NCBI GenBank assembly: GCA_034423015.1
Contig: DAOUJG010000069.1
Location: 1 to 64,000 of the forward strand
DNA: 64,000 nucleotides
Direction: 5' to 3'
Source of the DNA: JAGWBJ01 sp034423015
GTDB lineage: Bacteria > Chloroflexota > Dehalococcoidia > Lucifugimonadales > JAGWBF01
A program made the position numbers and the translations under genes. This document shows, one piece after another, positions 7,998 to 16,583 of the stretch. Below the pieces are notes generated by a model that worked only from the letters and a program-made list of their open reading frames with translations, had not been told where the DNA came from and did no database searches. Numbering within the stretch: position 1 is the first letter of the stretch; every line of letters starts with the position of its first letter.

Positions 7998-9632
7998 ATG
8001 GCATCCATGACGGGAGCCCAGGCCCTGGTAAGGTCCCTGGCCAGGGAGGGTGTGGAGGTGGTCTTCGCCCTTCCAGGGGTCCAGATAATGGACGCCTTCG
8101 ACGCCCTGCATGACGAGCCGGGCATCAGGCTGGTGACCGTTCGCCACGAGCAGTCGACGACGTTCATGGCCGACGGCTACGCCCGCACCACGGGGAAGGT
8201 GGGCGTGGGGCTGGTGGTGCCGGGCCCCGGCGCTCTAAACGCCACGGCCGGCCTGGGCACGGCCTACGCCACCTCCTCGCCGGTCCTCCTCATCTGCGGC
8301 CAGATCGAGAGCTATAACCTCGGCAAAGAGCGGGGCGCCCTCCACGAGGTCGAGGACCTGCAGGACGTGTTCCGGCCCATAACCAAGTGGTGCAGCCGGA
8401 TGATGAGCGTCGAGGCCATTCCGGAGGGCGTGCACGAGGCGATGCGGCGGCTGGGCACCGGCAGGCCCCGTCCCGTGGAGCTGGAGGTGCCCTGGGACGT
8501 GCTCCCCCGCCAGGGCGACGCCGAGCTGCCCGAGGCGGAGGTGTTTCCCAGGCAGACGCCGGACCCCTCGAAGGTCCGGGAGGCCGCGGACCTGCTGGCC
8601 AACGCCCGCCGTCCCCTCATCTGGGCGGGCGGGGGCGCCATACGCGGCGACGCCTCGGACGAGGTCATGGAGCTTGCCGCCGCCCTCAACGCCCCCGTGA
8701 TCACCACGCACCAGGGGAAGGGGATCATCCCGGAGACCAGCCCCCTGTCCCTGGGGACCTTCTACTACGGGCACGGGCCCGGCCAGAGGACCCTGCCCCA
8801 GTGCGACGTGATACTGGCGGTGGGAAGCCGGCTGCACCTTACGCCGAAGGTGTCCTGGGCCTTCCAGCCCCACCAGAAGCTCATACACATCGACGCGGAC
8901 CCCGAGGAGCTTGGCCGCAACCACGCCACCAGCGTGGGCATCGTCGCCGACTCCAAGGCCGGTCTGCGGGCCCTCCTGGAGAATCTGGAGGGCGGCTCCA
9001 GCGAATGGTCTCCCGTCGAGCTGGCGGCCATAAAGGACGACACGTACCGGGAGATACAGGGCATGGCGCCCCTTCAGGTGGAGATCATCAAGACGCTCCG
9101 CCGGGAGCTGGAGGACGACGCCATCGTGGTGGCCGGCACCACCGACGTGGGCTATTGGAGCTACCTGGCCTTCCCGGTGCTCAGGCCCCACTCCTACCTG
9201 ACCACGTCCTACTTCGCCACCCTTGGCTTCTCCTTTCCCACCGCCGTGGGAGCAAAGATAGGCAATCCGCACCGGCAGGTGGTGGCCCTCTGCGGCGACG
9301 GGGGCTTCATGTACGGCGTGCCCGACCTGACCACGGCGGTCCAGGAGGGGGCGAACCTGGTGTCCCTGGTGTTCAACAACGGCTCCTACGGCGCCTCCCT
9401 GTCCGACCAGCAGACCCGGTTCGGGGGGCGGGAGCACGGCACCCGCTTTCACAACCCGGACTTCGCGCGGATGGCCGAGTCCTTCGGGGCCGTCGGGGTC
9501 AAGCTGGGCGGGCCGGCGGAGCTCGGCGGCGCCCTTCGGGATGCCCTCGAGGCGGACGCCCCCGTGGTCATCGACGTTCCCATGCCCGTGCTGACCCCGC
9601 CCTTCCAGATCGCCCCCCGGGGACTGGCCTGA
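7998..9632 (+). CDS. Thiamine-pyrophosphate-dependent enzyme, acetolactate-synthase-like
   Basis: This 544-residue protein has the three domains of the POX/ALS group. The N-terminal PYR domain has catalytic Glu in VRHEQST, the middle domain runs from about residue 190 to 330, and the C-terminal PP domain has GDGG at about residue 434 and NNGSYG, the Mg-TPP motif. No regulatory ALS small subunit is nearby. A housekeeping valine/isoleucine role is therefore not implied; oxalyl-CoA decarboxylase, benzoylformate decarboxylase or 2-hydroxyacyl-CoA lyase types are alternatives. ATG 7998 has AAGAGG upstream. It follows MaoC-type hydratase genes, which may suggest a shared acyl-CoA pathway. Confidence 0.85.
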   Translation: MASMTGAQALVRSLAREGVEVVFALPGVQIMDAFDALHDEPGIRLVTVRHEQSTTFMADGYARTTGKVGVGLVVPGPGALNATAGLGTAYATSSPVLLICGQIESYNLGKERGALHEVEDLQDVFRPITKWCSRMMSVEAIPEGVHEAMRRLGTGRPRPVELEVPWDVLPRQGDAELPEAEVFPRQTPDPSKVREAADLLANARRPLIWAGGGAIRGDASDEVMELAAALNAPVITTHQGKGIIPETSPLSLGTFYYGHGPGQRTLPQCDVILAVGSRLHLTPKVSWAFQPHQKLIHIDADPEELGRNHATSVGIVADSKAGLRALLENLEGGSSEWSPVELAAIKDDTYREIQGMAPLQVEIIKTLRRELEDDAIVVAGTTDVGYWSYLAFPVLRPHSYLTTSYFATLGFSFPTAVGAKIGNPHRQVVALCGDGGFMYGVPDLTTAVQEGANLVSLVFNNGSYGASLSDQQTRFGGREHGTRFHNPDFARMAESFGAVGVKLGGPAELGGALRDALEADAPVVIDVPMPVLTPPFQIAPRGLA

Positions 9633-9703
9633 GCGCCAGGGCCGGGGGCTGTCCGCTGCGCCGCACCAACGAAACCGCGCAAGCTTCTTGACTGGAGAAG
9701 GCC

Positions 9704-10546
9704 ATGGCCCTGCGTTTCCTGAGGCGCTCCGGAGTCGGGGTGGTGGAGATGTACGGGATGATAGGCGGCGCGCTGCGAGTGCCCGTCTACTCCCGCATCC
9801 TGGACGCCGTGAGGCGGGACCGGCGGTTCAAGTCCGTGGTGGTCGAGATAGACTCGCCGGGGGGCGCCGCCAGCGGGTCCGAGCTCCTCTACCGCAGCCT
9901 GGCCAGGGTCAGGGAGGCGAAGCCCGTGGTTGCCTACATCAGGGGCACCGGGGCCTCGGGGGCCTACTACATCGCCTGCGGGGCCAGTCGGGTCGTCGCC
10001 CTGCCCACCTCGCTGGTGGGGTCCATCGGCGTCATCTACCTGAGGCCGGTGCTGGAGCAGCTGCTGCAGAGGCTGGGCGTGAGCTTCTCCGTACACAAGG
10101 GAGGCAGGCTCAAGGACATGGGCGCCTTCTGGCGGGCCCCGACCCCCGAGGAGGAGGGCAAGCTGGACAGCCTCATCACCGAGATATACGACAACTTCGT
10201 GGGCGTGGTGGCCCGGGAGCGGCGCATGGAGCCGGAACGGGCGCGGGAGCTGGCCACCGGGGAGGTGTTCACCGGCCGGGGCGCCCTGGAGCTGGGGCTG
10301 GTGGACGAGCTCGGTGACTTCGACTCGGCCCTGAATATGGCGGCGGAGATGGGAAGGACGGGCCGCCGGCCGGTGTGGGTCCGGCCCAGGCGGGGCCTCC
10401 TGGATCGGTTGACCGGGCGCATGGGCGGCCCCGGGGTCGGTGAGGGCCTGGTTGCGGAGTTGGAGCGCCTCATGGCCGGCGGGCTGTACTACGTGGCGGC
10501 GCCTCCCCTCCTGGGACCCCCGGGCGGTCCCAGGGATGCGGGCTAG
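9704..10546 (+). CDS. S49-family serine peptidase (SppA-like, short form)
   Basis: This 280-residue protein is homologous to the C-terminal half of SppA / SohB. The nucleophilic Ser lies in GTGASGAYYIACGAS (near residue 85), followed by TSLVGSIGVIYLRP. The catalytic Lys region is HKGGRLKDMGAFWRAPTPEE (near residue 130), and FTGRGALELGLVDELG is the family's C-terminal signature. The EIDSPGG segment is also diagnostic. Unlike classic SppA, no clear signal anchor is present at the N-terminus, so location is uncertain. A role in degrading signal peptides or membrane-protein fragments follows from the family. It converges on mazG with three bases between them. Confidence 0.88.
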   Translation: MALRFLRRSGVGVVEMYGMIGGALRVPVYSRILDAVRRDRRFKSVVVEIDSPGGAASGSELLYRSLARVREAKPVVAYIRGTGASGAYYIACGASRVVALPTSLVGSIGVIYLRPVLEQLLQRLGVSFSVHKGGRLKDMGAFWRAPTPEEEGKLDSLITEIYDNFVGVVARERRMEPERARELATGEVFTGRGALELGLVDELGDFDSALNMAAEMGRTGRRPVWVRPRRGLLDRLTGRMGGPGVGEGLVAELERLMAGGLYYVAAPPLLGPPGGPRDAG

Positions 10547-10549
10547 GGC

Positions 10550-11323
10550 CTAGGCCCGGGTCGGGCGTTTCGCCTCCTGCCACAGCTCCTCTTTCGCGTC
10601 CATGGGCATGTGGTGGAAGTCGAGGCCGCGGTCCGAGGCCAGGCGCTCCATGGCGAGGTACCGTCCCCGGAAGCGGTCGTTGGCCTGCCGCAGCGCGTCC
10701 TCGGCCTGGATGTTCAGCCACCGGGCGAGGTTGACCATCACGAACAGGAGGTCGCCGTACTCCCTGGCGCGCTCCTCGTCTGTGGGAGCGTCCACCAGCT
10801 CGCCGGCCTCCTCTGCTACCTTGTCCAGCACCCCCGAAACGTCGTCCCACTCGAAGCCCGCCTTGGACACCCGGTCCTGCATGAGCTGGGAGTGGGAGAG
10901 AGCGGGCAGCGCCCTGGGGATGCCTTCCACCGGGGACCTGTGGCCCCTCTCCTTCTCCTTCAGCCGCTCCCAGTTCAGCTCCACCTCACGGGCGTCGGAG
11001 GCCGAGGAGTCGGCGAAGACGTGGGGGTGGCGTCGGACCAGCTTGTCGGCCACTTTGGAGACCACGGCCTCCACGTCGAAGTCCTGGGCTTCCCGGGCCA
11101 TCTGTGCGTGAAAGACCACCTGGACGAGGAGGTCGCCCAGCTCCTCCTGAAGCCTGGACGGATCACCGGCGTCGATCGCTTCCATCACCTCGTATGCCTC
11201 CTCCAGCAGGTCGCGTTTCAGGGACCCGTGGGTCTGCTCCCGGTCCCACGGGCAGCCTCCGGGGGCCCTCAACCGCTCCACTATCCCCACCAGCTCCTGG
11301 AAATGCGACGGACCGTTGCTCAT
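10550..11323 (-). CDS. mazG: MazG nucleoside triphosphate pyrophosphohydrolase
   Basis: This 257-residue protein has two tandem MazG domains. The first has CPWDREQTHGSL, the metal-binding EEAYE and 'LQEELGDLLVQVVFHAQM'. The second carries AEEAGELVDA and YGDLLFVMVNLARWLN, and a conserved GFEWDDVSGVLDKV lies between them. The enzyme hydrolyses (d)NTPs to NMP and pyrophosphate and limits mutagenic or alarmone nucleotides. The start is ATG 11323; the frame extends further upstream but without similarity. Its length is normal for long MazG proteins. Confidence 0.95.
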   Translation of the reverse strand: MSNGPSHFQELVGIVERLRAPGGCPWDREQTHGSLKRDLLEEAYEVMEAIDAGDPSRLQEELGDLLVQVVFHAQMAREAQDFDVEAVVSKVADKLVRRHPHVFADSSASDAREVELNWERLKEKERGHRSPVEGIPRALPALSHSQLMQDRVSKAGFEWDDVSGVLDKVAEEAGELVDAPTDEERAREYGDLLFVMVNLARWLNIQAEDALRQANDRFRGRYLAMERLASDRGLDFHHMPMDAKEELWQEAKRPTRA

Positions 11324-11421
11324 TTGACGACTCCCCGGCAGGCGTTCGCCCGCATTATATGGCCGCCGGGAGCCCACGGCAAACGGTGCGGCCCCCATGA
11401 TGAGTGTGCTAACGTAGAGCC

Positions 11422-12165
11422 ATGATGAAGGTGTATCTGCGCGCCGGAATGAGGCGCCTGCCCGTTGCCCTGTTCGCGGCCGCCGTGCCGCTGCTGCTGA
11501 TATGTGCCAGCGTGACCTGGGCGGTGAACGAGATCCGCCTGTACGAGCATGGGTTCGACACCTACGACGTGCCCCTGGTCACCGGGATCGAGCGGGAGGA
11601 CCTGGTGGTGGCGGCGAAAGAGATTCGCGGCTATTTCAACTCCACCCGCGAGCCCCTGGACGTGCGCACCAGGATATTCGGGGAGGAGCGGGACCTGTTC
11701 AACCACCGGGAAGTGCTGCACATGTACGACGTGAAACGGCTTATCTGGGGGGTCTACGGCGTGGGCGCGGCGTCGGCGTTGTACCTGCTGGGGTTCCTGT
11801 GCGTGGGTCTGCGCCTCGAGGGCAGGGCCATCGGCCCCCGGGCCGCCCGCGGCGCGGTTTGGGGAGCGGGGCTGACGGTGTGTGTGGTGGTGCTGGTGGG
11901 CCTGCTATCGGTGACGGGTTTCGACTCCCTGTTCCTGTTCTTCCACGAGGTCAGCTTCTCCAACGACTTCTGGATGCTGGACCCCCGGCGGGACTACCTG
12001 GTCATGATGTTCCCCCAGGGCTTCTGGTTCGACGCGACGATGTTCGTCGCCTTCGTCACCGTGGGCCTGGCGGTGCTGATTCTGGCGTCGGCGGGCGCGG
12101 CGCGGCTCATCCGTGGCTGGCGGGAGCGCCGCAGGGACCGCCTCACGGCCCAACACCCGGCGTGA
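11422..12165 (+). CDS. DUF1461 / TIGR01906-type integral membrane protein
   Basis: This 247-residue protein has four likely membrane spans, at about residues 14-36, 108-130, 148-168 and 210-232. The extracytoplasmic loop after span 1 contains LFNHREVLHMYDVK. The segment FHEVSFSNDFWMLDP before the last span is the most conserved part of the DUF1461 family. The family is widespread in Chloroflexota and Firmicutes but has no known function. It ends four bases from the convergent fmdB-type gene. No signal suggests an operon partner. Confidence 0.85.
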   Translation: MMKVYLRAGMRRLPVALFAAAVPLLLICASVTWAVNEIRLYEHGFDTYDVPLVTGIEREDLVVAAKEIRGYFNSTREPLDVRTRIFGEERDLFNHREVLHMYDVKRLIWGVYGVGAASALYLLGFLCVGLRLEGRAIGPRAARGAVWGAGLTVCVVVLVGLLSVTGFDSLFLFFHEVSFSNDFWMLDPRRDYLVMMFPQGFWFDATMFVAFVTVGLAVLILASAGAARLIRGWRERRRDRLTAQHPA

Positions 12166-12169
12166 GGCC

Positions 12170-12394
12170 CTAGCCCCCGGCGCACGCGCAGGCGCCACCG
12201 CCGCACCCGCACCCGCCCATGCCCGGCATCGGGCTCAGCGAGCCATCGTCTCCCGCAGAGAAGGACGCGAACAGGGAGACGGCCCGCCTGGCTGGCTGGC
12301 CGCAGCGGTCGCAGTCGGCGCCATCTTGGCCGATGGACTGCAGCCGGTCGAACTTGAACTGGCAGGATGAGCACACGTATTCATATATGGGCAT
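12170..12394 (-). CDS. FmdB-family zinc-ribbon regulatory-type protein
   Basis: This 74-residue protein begins MPIYEYVCSSCQFKFDRLQS, the classic FmdB opening, with two CxxC pairs (CSSC and CDRC) that would bind one zinc. The C-terminal tail is Gly/Cys-rich (GGCGCGGGACACAGG), another common feature. ATG 12394 is chosen because the upstream extension of the frame lacks similarity. FmdB proteins are named after a formamidase-operon regulator but most have no defined role. A perfect 12-base palindrome lies about 18 bases upstream of its start codon. Confidence 0.9.
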   Translation of the reverse strand: MPIYEYVCSSCQFKFDRLQSIGQDGADCDRCGQPARRAVSLFASFSAGDDGSLSPMPGMGGCGCGGGACACAGG

Positions 12395-12412
12395 GGCGGA
12401 CTCCAGAGTAGA

Positions 12413-12424
12413 TGTACATGTACA
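12413..12424. promoter_or_regulatory. Perfect palindrome TGTACATGTACA upstream of fmdB-type gene
   Basis: A 12-base perfect dyad sits 19-30 bases before the FmdB-type start codon, in an AT-rich patch. This is consistent with an operator for a dimeric regulator, although no regulator is encoded nearby. It could instead be chance in a short AT-rich stretch. Confidence 0.35.
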
Positions 12425-12515
12425 AAATCTAGCCCAAAGGCTGGGGCCCGTCAAGGCCGGGGTCTCGGAAACGCGGGCATGCGGCCTGCAGGCCGTGCCG
12501 GGGCCGGAGAATAGC

Positions 12516-12543
12516 GAGGGCCCCGCCGCTAGGCGGGGCCCTC
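12516..12543 (-). terminator. Strong hairpin downstream of first solute-binding protein
   Basis: A perfect 12-base stem (GAGGGCCCCGCC / GGCGGGGCCCTC) with loop GCTA lies 32 bases after the stop of the gene ending at 12575. There is no U-tract on the minus strand, so termination may be factor-aided or the hairpin may protect the mRNA 3' end. It is equivalent in position to the hairpins after the second and third copies. Confidence 0.65.
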
Positions 12544-12574
12544 TGATCCCTCGTACCGTCACACCCGGAGAGGG

Positions 12575-14392
12575 CTATTCCAGCTCGCTCTCACAGGGCT
12601 TCAGGGTGTTGAACATGGTGTGCGAGGGGGTGCCGTCGATGGGCTGCCAGTCGCTGCAGATCGTGTTGGGGTCTAGGGCCCAAACCGCGTTACGCAACGC
12701 GATGGGCACGCCCACGTACAGGTCGTACAACTCCTTGCTCAACTCCTGGGCGCGCGCGACCCGCTCTTCCTTGTTCATTATGGCGCCGTATTCCAGGTAG
12801 TTGTCCCTCCATACCTCCGGGTTTGGGATGTTGCATACGCTGCCGCCCTGGGGTCCGCAGAGCCCGTGGACTCGGATCTTATCGCCGAAGTTCCGTCCGC
12901 CAAGCTGCCAGTGGGCCCCGCCGGAGGCAGGTCCGTCTTCCGAGCCGAAGCCCAGGTTCCTTACCTTCAGGGCGTTTGCGGGCCAGTCGATGGGGGTGAA
13001 GCGGGCGTCGATGCCCGCGGCCACCAGGTAGGTGACGATGGCGTCCACCATGTCGGCCATCTCGGGGCCTGCGGCCCAGTCATATCCGTAGGCGTCGAAC
13101 CTGAACCCTTCGCAGCCCTCCTCCGCAAGGAGCCGCTTGGCCTCCTCGGGGTCGTAGCCGTAGGGGGTGAGGGTCGGGTTCCAGCTCTCGTCCTGGGGGC
13201 TGGTGAAGGCGGTGATGCCTGGCGAGACCAGCCCTGGGGGCCAGATCCCGGTGCGGATGGCTTCCGCGTCCACCGCCAGGTTCATGGCCTTCCGCACGTT
13301 GAGCTTGTGGGTGCAGTGGCCCTCGTCGAAGGTCTGGTAGATTCCCAGGTAGACCACGTCCACGGCCTTGGGACCGTCCACCGTCAGTCCGGCGGCCCTT
13401 ATCTCCTCGACGTAGGGGCCGGACATGTTGGCGATGTCGACCTCACCGGTGGCTACCAGTGCCAGGCGAGGTGCTTCCTCGGCGGCCAGGAGGATCTCCA
13501 TCTCCCGGTAGGCGAAATGGAACTCCTCGTCGCCGTAGTAGTCGTCGAACCTGACGTGGCGAGCCGACCGTCCCAGACTGCGGTCCACCATATCGACGAA
13601 CCCGGTCCCCGTGTAGCCGGCCTCCTCGAACCCCTCGGGGGTCGAGCCGTTGTCCACCCACGCGTGCTTGGGGAAGACGTACATGTCCGCGCCGCCTATG
13701 GGCGGGATGATGTTGAACACGAAGGCGTAGTCCTGGAGCAGGTTGATCCGGAACTTGTGGGAGTCCAGCTCCTCCGCGTCCTTGAAGATGTTCTTCCACC
13801 CGCCGGACACGGCGTTGTACCCGCCAACGATCTCGTCGGAGGCCCACCGGGTGACGTTCCAGACGCCGTCCTCGGCGGTGATCTCCACGCCGTCGTGGTC
13901 GAGCAAGCCCTTCCGGATGTCGATGTCCCAGGTGCTGCCGTCGACCTGCTCCCAGGAGTCGGCCCAGCCCCAGGCGTTGCTGAGGGTGTTGTCCACCTCC
14001 ACGCCTATCATGAAGTCATGGGCATGGTTGAAGGAGAACATCCCCACGCTCTTACCGGCATAATGGGGGTCCATGATCTCGTTGTCAAAGCTGTTGATCG
14101 CCACCGTAAGCTTGGGGGCCAGCCGGGGCGCGCCCGTATCGGGCGGCGTCGTAGGCGCGGCCGTGGGAGCGGCCGTGGGAGCGGCCGTGGGCTCCGGGGC
14201 CATGGTCTCGCCGGGGGCCATTGTGGGCTCGGGGGCCATTGTGGCCGGGGCCGTAGTGGCGGGAGGCGTCGTCGGCGCAGGGGCGGTGGTTGGCTCCGCC
14301 TCTTCGTCTCCGCAGGCCATGGCCACCAGCAGAAGCACCAGCAGCGGGACGAACAGGGTGTATTTGCCTTTCAGGACAGTCCGATATGACAA
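12575..14392 (-). CDS. ABC transporter substrate-binding lipoprotein, family 5 (peptide/nickel type), copy 1
   Basis: This 605-residue secreted lipoprotein has hydrophobic signal, lipobox VAMAC near residue 28, then an about 60-residue Thr/Pro/Ala/Met linker, then the SBP_bac_5 fold. Family landmarks are 'WEQVDGSTWDIDIRKGLLDH' (residues about 150-170) and RKAMNLAVDAEAI near residue 380. Start TTG 14392 follows GGAGGTG by about five bases and gives exactly the same length as copy 2; a longer ATG-initiated frame lacks that site. Copy 2 lies directly upstream and is very similar throughout. No permease or ATPase gene is adjacent, so it is an orphan receptor. Its ligand could be a peptide, opine or other small organic molecule. 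Confidence 0.9.
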   Translation of the reverse strand: MSYRTVLKGKYTLFVPLLVLLLVAMACGDEEAEPTTAPAPTTPPATTAPATMAPEPTMAPGETMAPEPTAAPTAAPTAAPTTPPDTGAPRLAPKLTVAINSFDNEIMDPHYAGKSVGMFSFNHAHDFMIGVEVDNTLSNAWGWADSWEQVDGSTWDIDIRKGLLDHDGVEITAEDGVWNVTRWASDEIVGGYNAVSGGWKNIFKDAEELDSHKFRINLLQDYAFVFNIIPPIGGADMYVFPKHAWVDNGSTPEGFEEAGYTGTGFVDMVDRSLGRSARHVRFDDYYGDEEFHFAYREMEILLAAEEAPRLALVATGEVDIANMSGPYVEEIRAAGLTVDGPKAVDVVYLGIYQTFDEGHCTHKLNVRKAMNLAVDAEAIRTGIWPPGLVSPGITAFTSPQDESWNPTLTPYGYDPEEAKRLLAEEGCEGFRFDAYGYDWAAGPEMADMVDAIVTYLVAAGIDARFTPIDWPANALKVRNLGFGSEDGPASGGAHWQLGGRNFGDKIRVHGLCGPQGGSVCNIPNPEVWRDNYLEYGAIMNKEERVARAQELSKELYDLYVGVPIALRNAVWALDPNTICSDWQPIDGTPSHTMFNTLKPCESELE

Positions 14393-14443
14393 GGGAGCAC
14401 CTCCAGTGGAAAGAATCCGTTTCACTCGCAAGAGCTTGACGAA

Positions 14444-14472
14444 AGCTATCACAGGGCCGATTGGTTTGTCAA
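14444..14472 (-). promoter_or_regulatory. Predicted promoter of copy 1 binding protein
   Basis: TTGACA (14467-14472) and ATAGCT (14444-14449) are 17 bases apart. The stretch TTGACAAACCAATC and the following GGC and TGTGATAG are shared with the promoter of copy 2 at 16432-16460, so both genes are probably regulated alike. Confidence 0.6.
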
Positions 14473-14510
14473 ACCGGAGTCTAGGCGACGGAGGATGGGC
14501 AGGAAGGGGG

Positions 14511-14547
14511 AAAAAGAGGAAGCCCCCGCCAACCGGCGGGGGCTTCC
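14511..14547 (-). terminator. Rho-independent terminator of copy 2 binding protein
   Basis: A 13-base stem (GGAAGCCCCCGCC / GGCGGGGGCTTCC) with a four-base loop is followed on the minus strand by TCTTTTT. It lies about 30 bases after the stop of the gene ending at 14579 and before the promoter of copy 1, which separates the two transcription units. Confidence 0.9.
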
Positions 14548-14578
14548 TGCGGTTTCCTGCCGCGTACTGGCTGTTACC

Positions 14579-16396
14579 CTACGAGGTCTCGCACGGCACC
14601 AGCGTGTTGAACATGGTGTGCGCGGGCGTGCCGTCGATGGGCTTCCAGTCGTCGCATATGGTCGCGGGATCGAGGGCCCAGACCGCGTTGCGCAGGGCGA
14701 TGGGTACGCCCACGTACAGGTCGTACAGCTCCTTGCTCAGCTCCTGGGCGCGCGCGACCCTAACGTCCCTATCCATGATGGAGGCGTACTCCAGGTACCG
14801 GTCCCTCCAGAGCTCGGGGTCGGGGAGGTTGCAAACGCTTCCGCCCTGTGGTCCGCAGAGCCCGTGGACTCGGATCTTATCGCCGAAGTTCCGTCCGCCA
14901 AGCTGCCAGTGGGCGCCGCCGGAGGCGGGGCCATCCTCTGAGCTGAACTCTAGGTTCCTTACCTTCTGGGAGTTGGCAGCCCAGTCGATGGGAGTGAACC
15001 TGGCGTCTATGCCGGCGGCCACCAGGTAGGTGACGATGGCGTCCACCATGTCGGCCATCTCGGGACCGGCGGCGAAGTCATACCCGTAGGCGTCGAACCG
15101 GAAGTTCTCGCAACCCTCCTCCGCAAGAAGCCGCTTGGCCTCGTCGGGGTCGTAGCCGTAGGGGGCGAGGGTCGGGTTCCAGCTCTCGTCCTGGGGGCTG
15201 CTGAAGGCGGTGATGCCAGGGAGCACGATGCCGGGAGGCCAGATGCCCGCCCGGATGGCTTCGGCGTCCACTGCCAGGTTCATGGCCTTGCGGACATTGA
15301 GCTTGTTGGTGCAGTGACCCTCATCGAAGGTCTGGTAGATTCCCAGGTAGACCACGTCCACGGCCTTGGGTCCGTCCACCTCCAGCCCGGCGGCCCTGAT
15401 CTCCTCGACGTAGGGGCCGGACATGTTGGCGATGTCGGCTGCGCCGGTGGCTACCAGTGCCAGGCGGGGCGCATCCTCGGCGGAGAGGACGACTTCCATC
15501 TCCCTGAACTTGAAGTGGAACTCCTCGTCGCCGTAGTAGTCGTCGTACCGCTCGTGGCGCACGAACCGGCCGAGGGCGTGCTCCTTCATGTCGGTGAACC
15601 CGGTCCCACCGTAGCCGGCTTCCGCCCATCCCTCGGCGGTGCCGCCGTTGTCCACCCAGGAGTGCTTGGGGAAGAAGTACCCGTCCGAGCCGCCTATGGG
15701 CGGGAGGACGTTCCACATGAAGGCGTAGTCCTGGGTGAGGTGGATCCGGCACTTGTATGTGTCCAGTATCTCCGTGCTTTCGTAGATGTTGGTCATCGTA
15801 CCGGAGAAGACGTTGTAGCCGCCGACGGCCGCCGGGTCGGTGGACAGCCGGTCCATGTTCCACTGGCAGTCCTCGGCGGTGATGTTCACGCCGTCGTGGT
15901 CGATGATATCCGACTTCAGGGTGAAGTCCCAGGTGCTGCCGTCGACCTGCTCCCAGGAGTCGGCCCAGCCCCAGGCGTTGCTGAGGGTGTTGTCCACCTC
16001 GATGCCCATGAGGTAGTCCTGGGAGTGGTTGAAGACGTAGAGGCCGATGTTCTTCCCGGCCACGTGGGGGTCCATGATTTCGTTGTCAAAGGTGTTCAGC
16101 GCCACCCTCAGCGTGCCGCCCAGCTCGGGCTCCATCATCATCGCGTCGGTCGGCTCTGGCGTGGCCTCGGCCATTGCCGTGGGTGCGGCCGTGCCTTCGG
16201 GGGCCATGGTGGCTTCAGGAGCCATGGTGGCTTCGGGGGCCATGGTGGCCTCGGGAGCCATGGTGGCGGGAGGAGTCGTCGGCGCCGGGGCGGTCGTCGG
16301 ATCCTCTTCTTCGCCGCAGGCCATGGCCACCAGCAACAGCGCCAGCAGCGGCGCGAAAAGCATGTATTTGGCCTTCAGGATCGTCCGGTATGACAA
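14579..16396 (-). CDS. ABC transporter substrate-binding lipoprotein, family 5 (peptide/nickel type), copy 2
   Basis: This is a 605-residue paralogue of copy 1, with the same signal peptide layout, lipobox VAMAC and a linker containing repeated EATMAP units. The mature domain is nearly collinear with copy 1, for example 'GKNIGLYVFNHSQDYLMGIE' and CGPQGGSVCNLPDPE. TTG 16396 follows AGGAGGTG. The linker differs most between copies, while the C-terminal 150 residues are almost identical. It has its own promoter and a terminator, so this is a duplicated transcription unit rather than an operon. Several Cys (for example CRIHL, CQW) differ from copy 1, which may change ligand preference. Confidence 0.9.
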   Translation of the reverse strand: MSYRTILKAKYMLFAPLLALLLVAMACGEEEDPTTAPAPTTPPATMAPEATMAPEATMAPEATMAPEGTAAPTAMAEATPEPTDAMMMEPELGGTLRVALNTFDNEIMDPHVAGKNIGLYVFNHSQDYLMGIEVDNTLSNAWGWADSWEQVDGSTWDFTLKSDIIDHDGVNITAEDCQWNMDRLSTDPAAVGGYNVFSGTMTNIYESTEILDTYKCRIHLTQDYAFMWNVLPPIGGSDGYFFPKHSWVDNGGTAEGWAEAGYGGTGFTDMKEHALGRFVRHERYDDYYGDEEFHFKFREMEVVLSAEDAPRLALVATGAADIANMSGPYVEEIRAAGLEVDGPKAVDVVYLGIYQTFDEGHCTNKLNVRKAMNLAVDAEAIRAGIWPPGIVLPGITAFSSPQDESWNPTLAPYGYDPDEAKRLLAEEGCENFRFDAYGYDFAAGPEMADMVDAIVTYLVAAGIDARFTPIDWAANSQKVRNLEFSSEDGPASGGAHWQLGGRNFGDKIRVHGLCGPQGGSVCNLPDPELWRDRYLEYASIMDRDVRVARAQELSKELYDLYVGVPIALRNAVWALDPATICDDWKPIDGTPAHTMFNTLVPCETS

Positions 16397-16431
16397 AGGG
16401 TCACCTCCTGTTTCTGGCAAAACTCGGAGAA

Positions 16432-16460
16432 ATCTATCACAAGCCAGATTGGTTTGTCAA
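16432..16460 (-). promoter_or_regulatory. Predicted promoter of copy 2 binding protein
   Basis: TTGACA (16455-16460) and ATAGAT (16432-16437) are 17 bases apart on the minus strand. The spacer repeats the AACCAATC-GGC-TGTG arrangement seen before copy 1, pointing to common ancestry and regulation. Confidence 0.6.
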
Positions 16461-16515
16461 TCCTGAACTTGGCCTGAATTTGGACTGGATTCAGGCGCGT
16501 ATCTCGGGACGCAGG

Positions 16516-16555
16516 GAAAATGAAGGAGTCCCCGCCGGCCGGCGGGGACTCCTTC
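16516..16555 (-). terminator. Rho-independent terminator of the vanished third copy
   Basis: A 15-base stem (GAAGGAGTCCCCGCC / GGCGGGGACTCCTTC) with loop GGCC is followed on the minus strand by ATTTTCC. It lies 29 bases after the stop codon of the pseudogene fragment at 16584 and mirrors the terminators of the two intact copies. Confidence 0.85.
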
Positions 16556-16583
16556 CGTCTTCCGATGCCTGTCTGCCGGCGCC

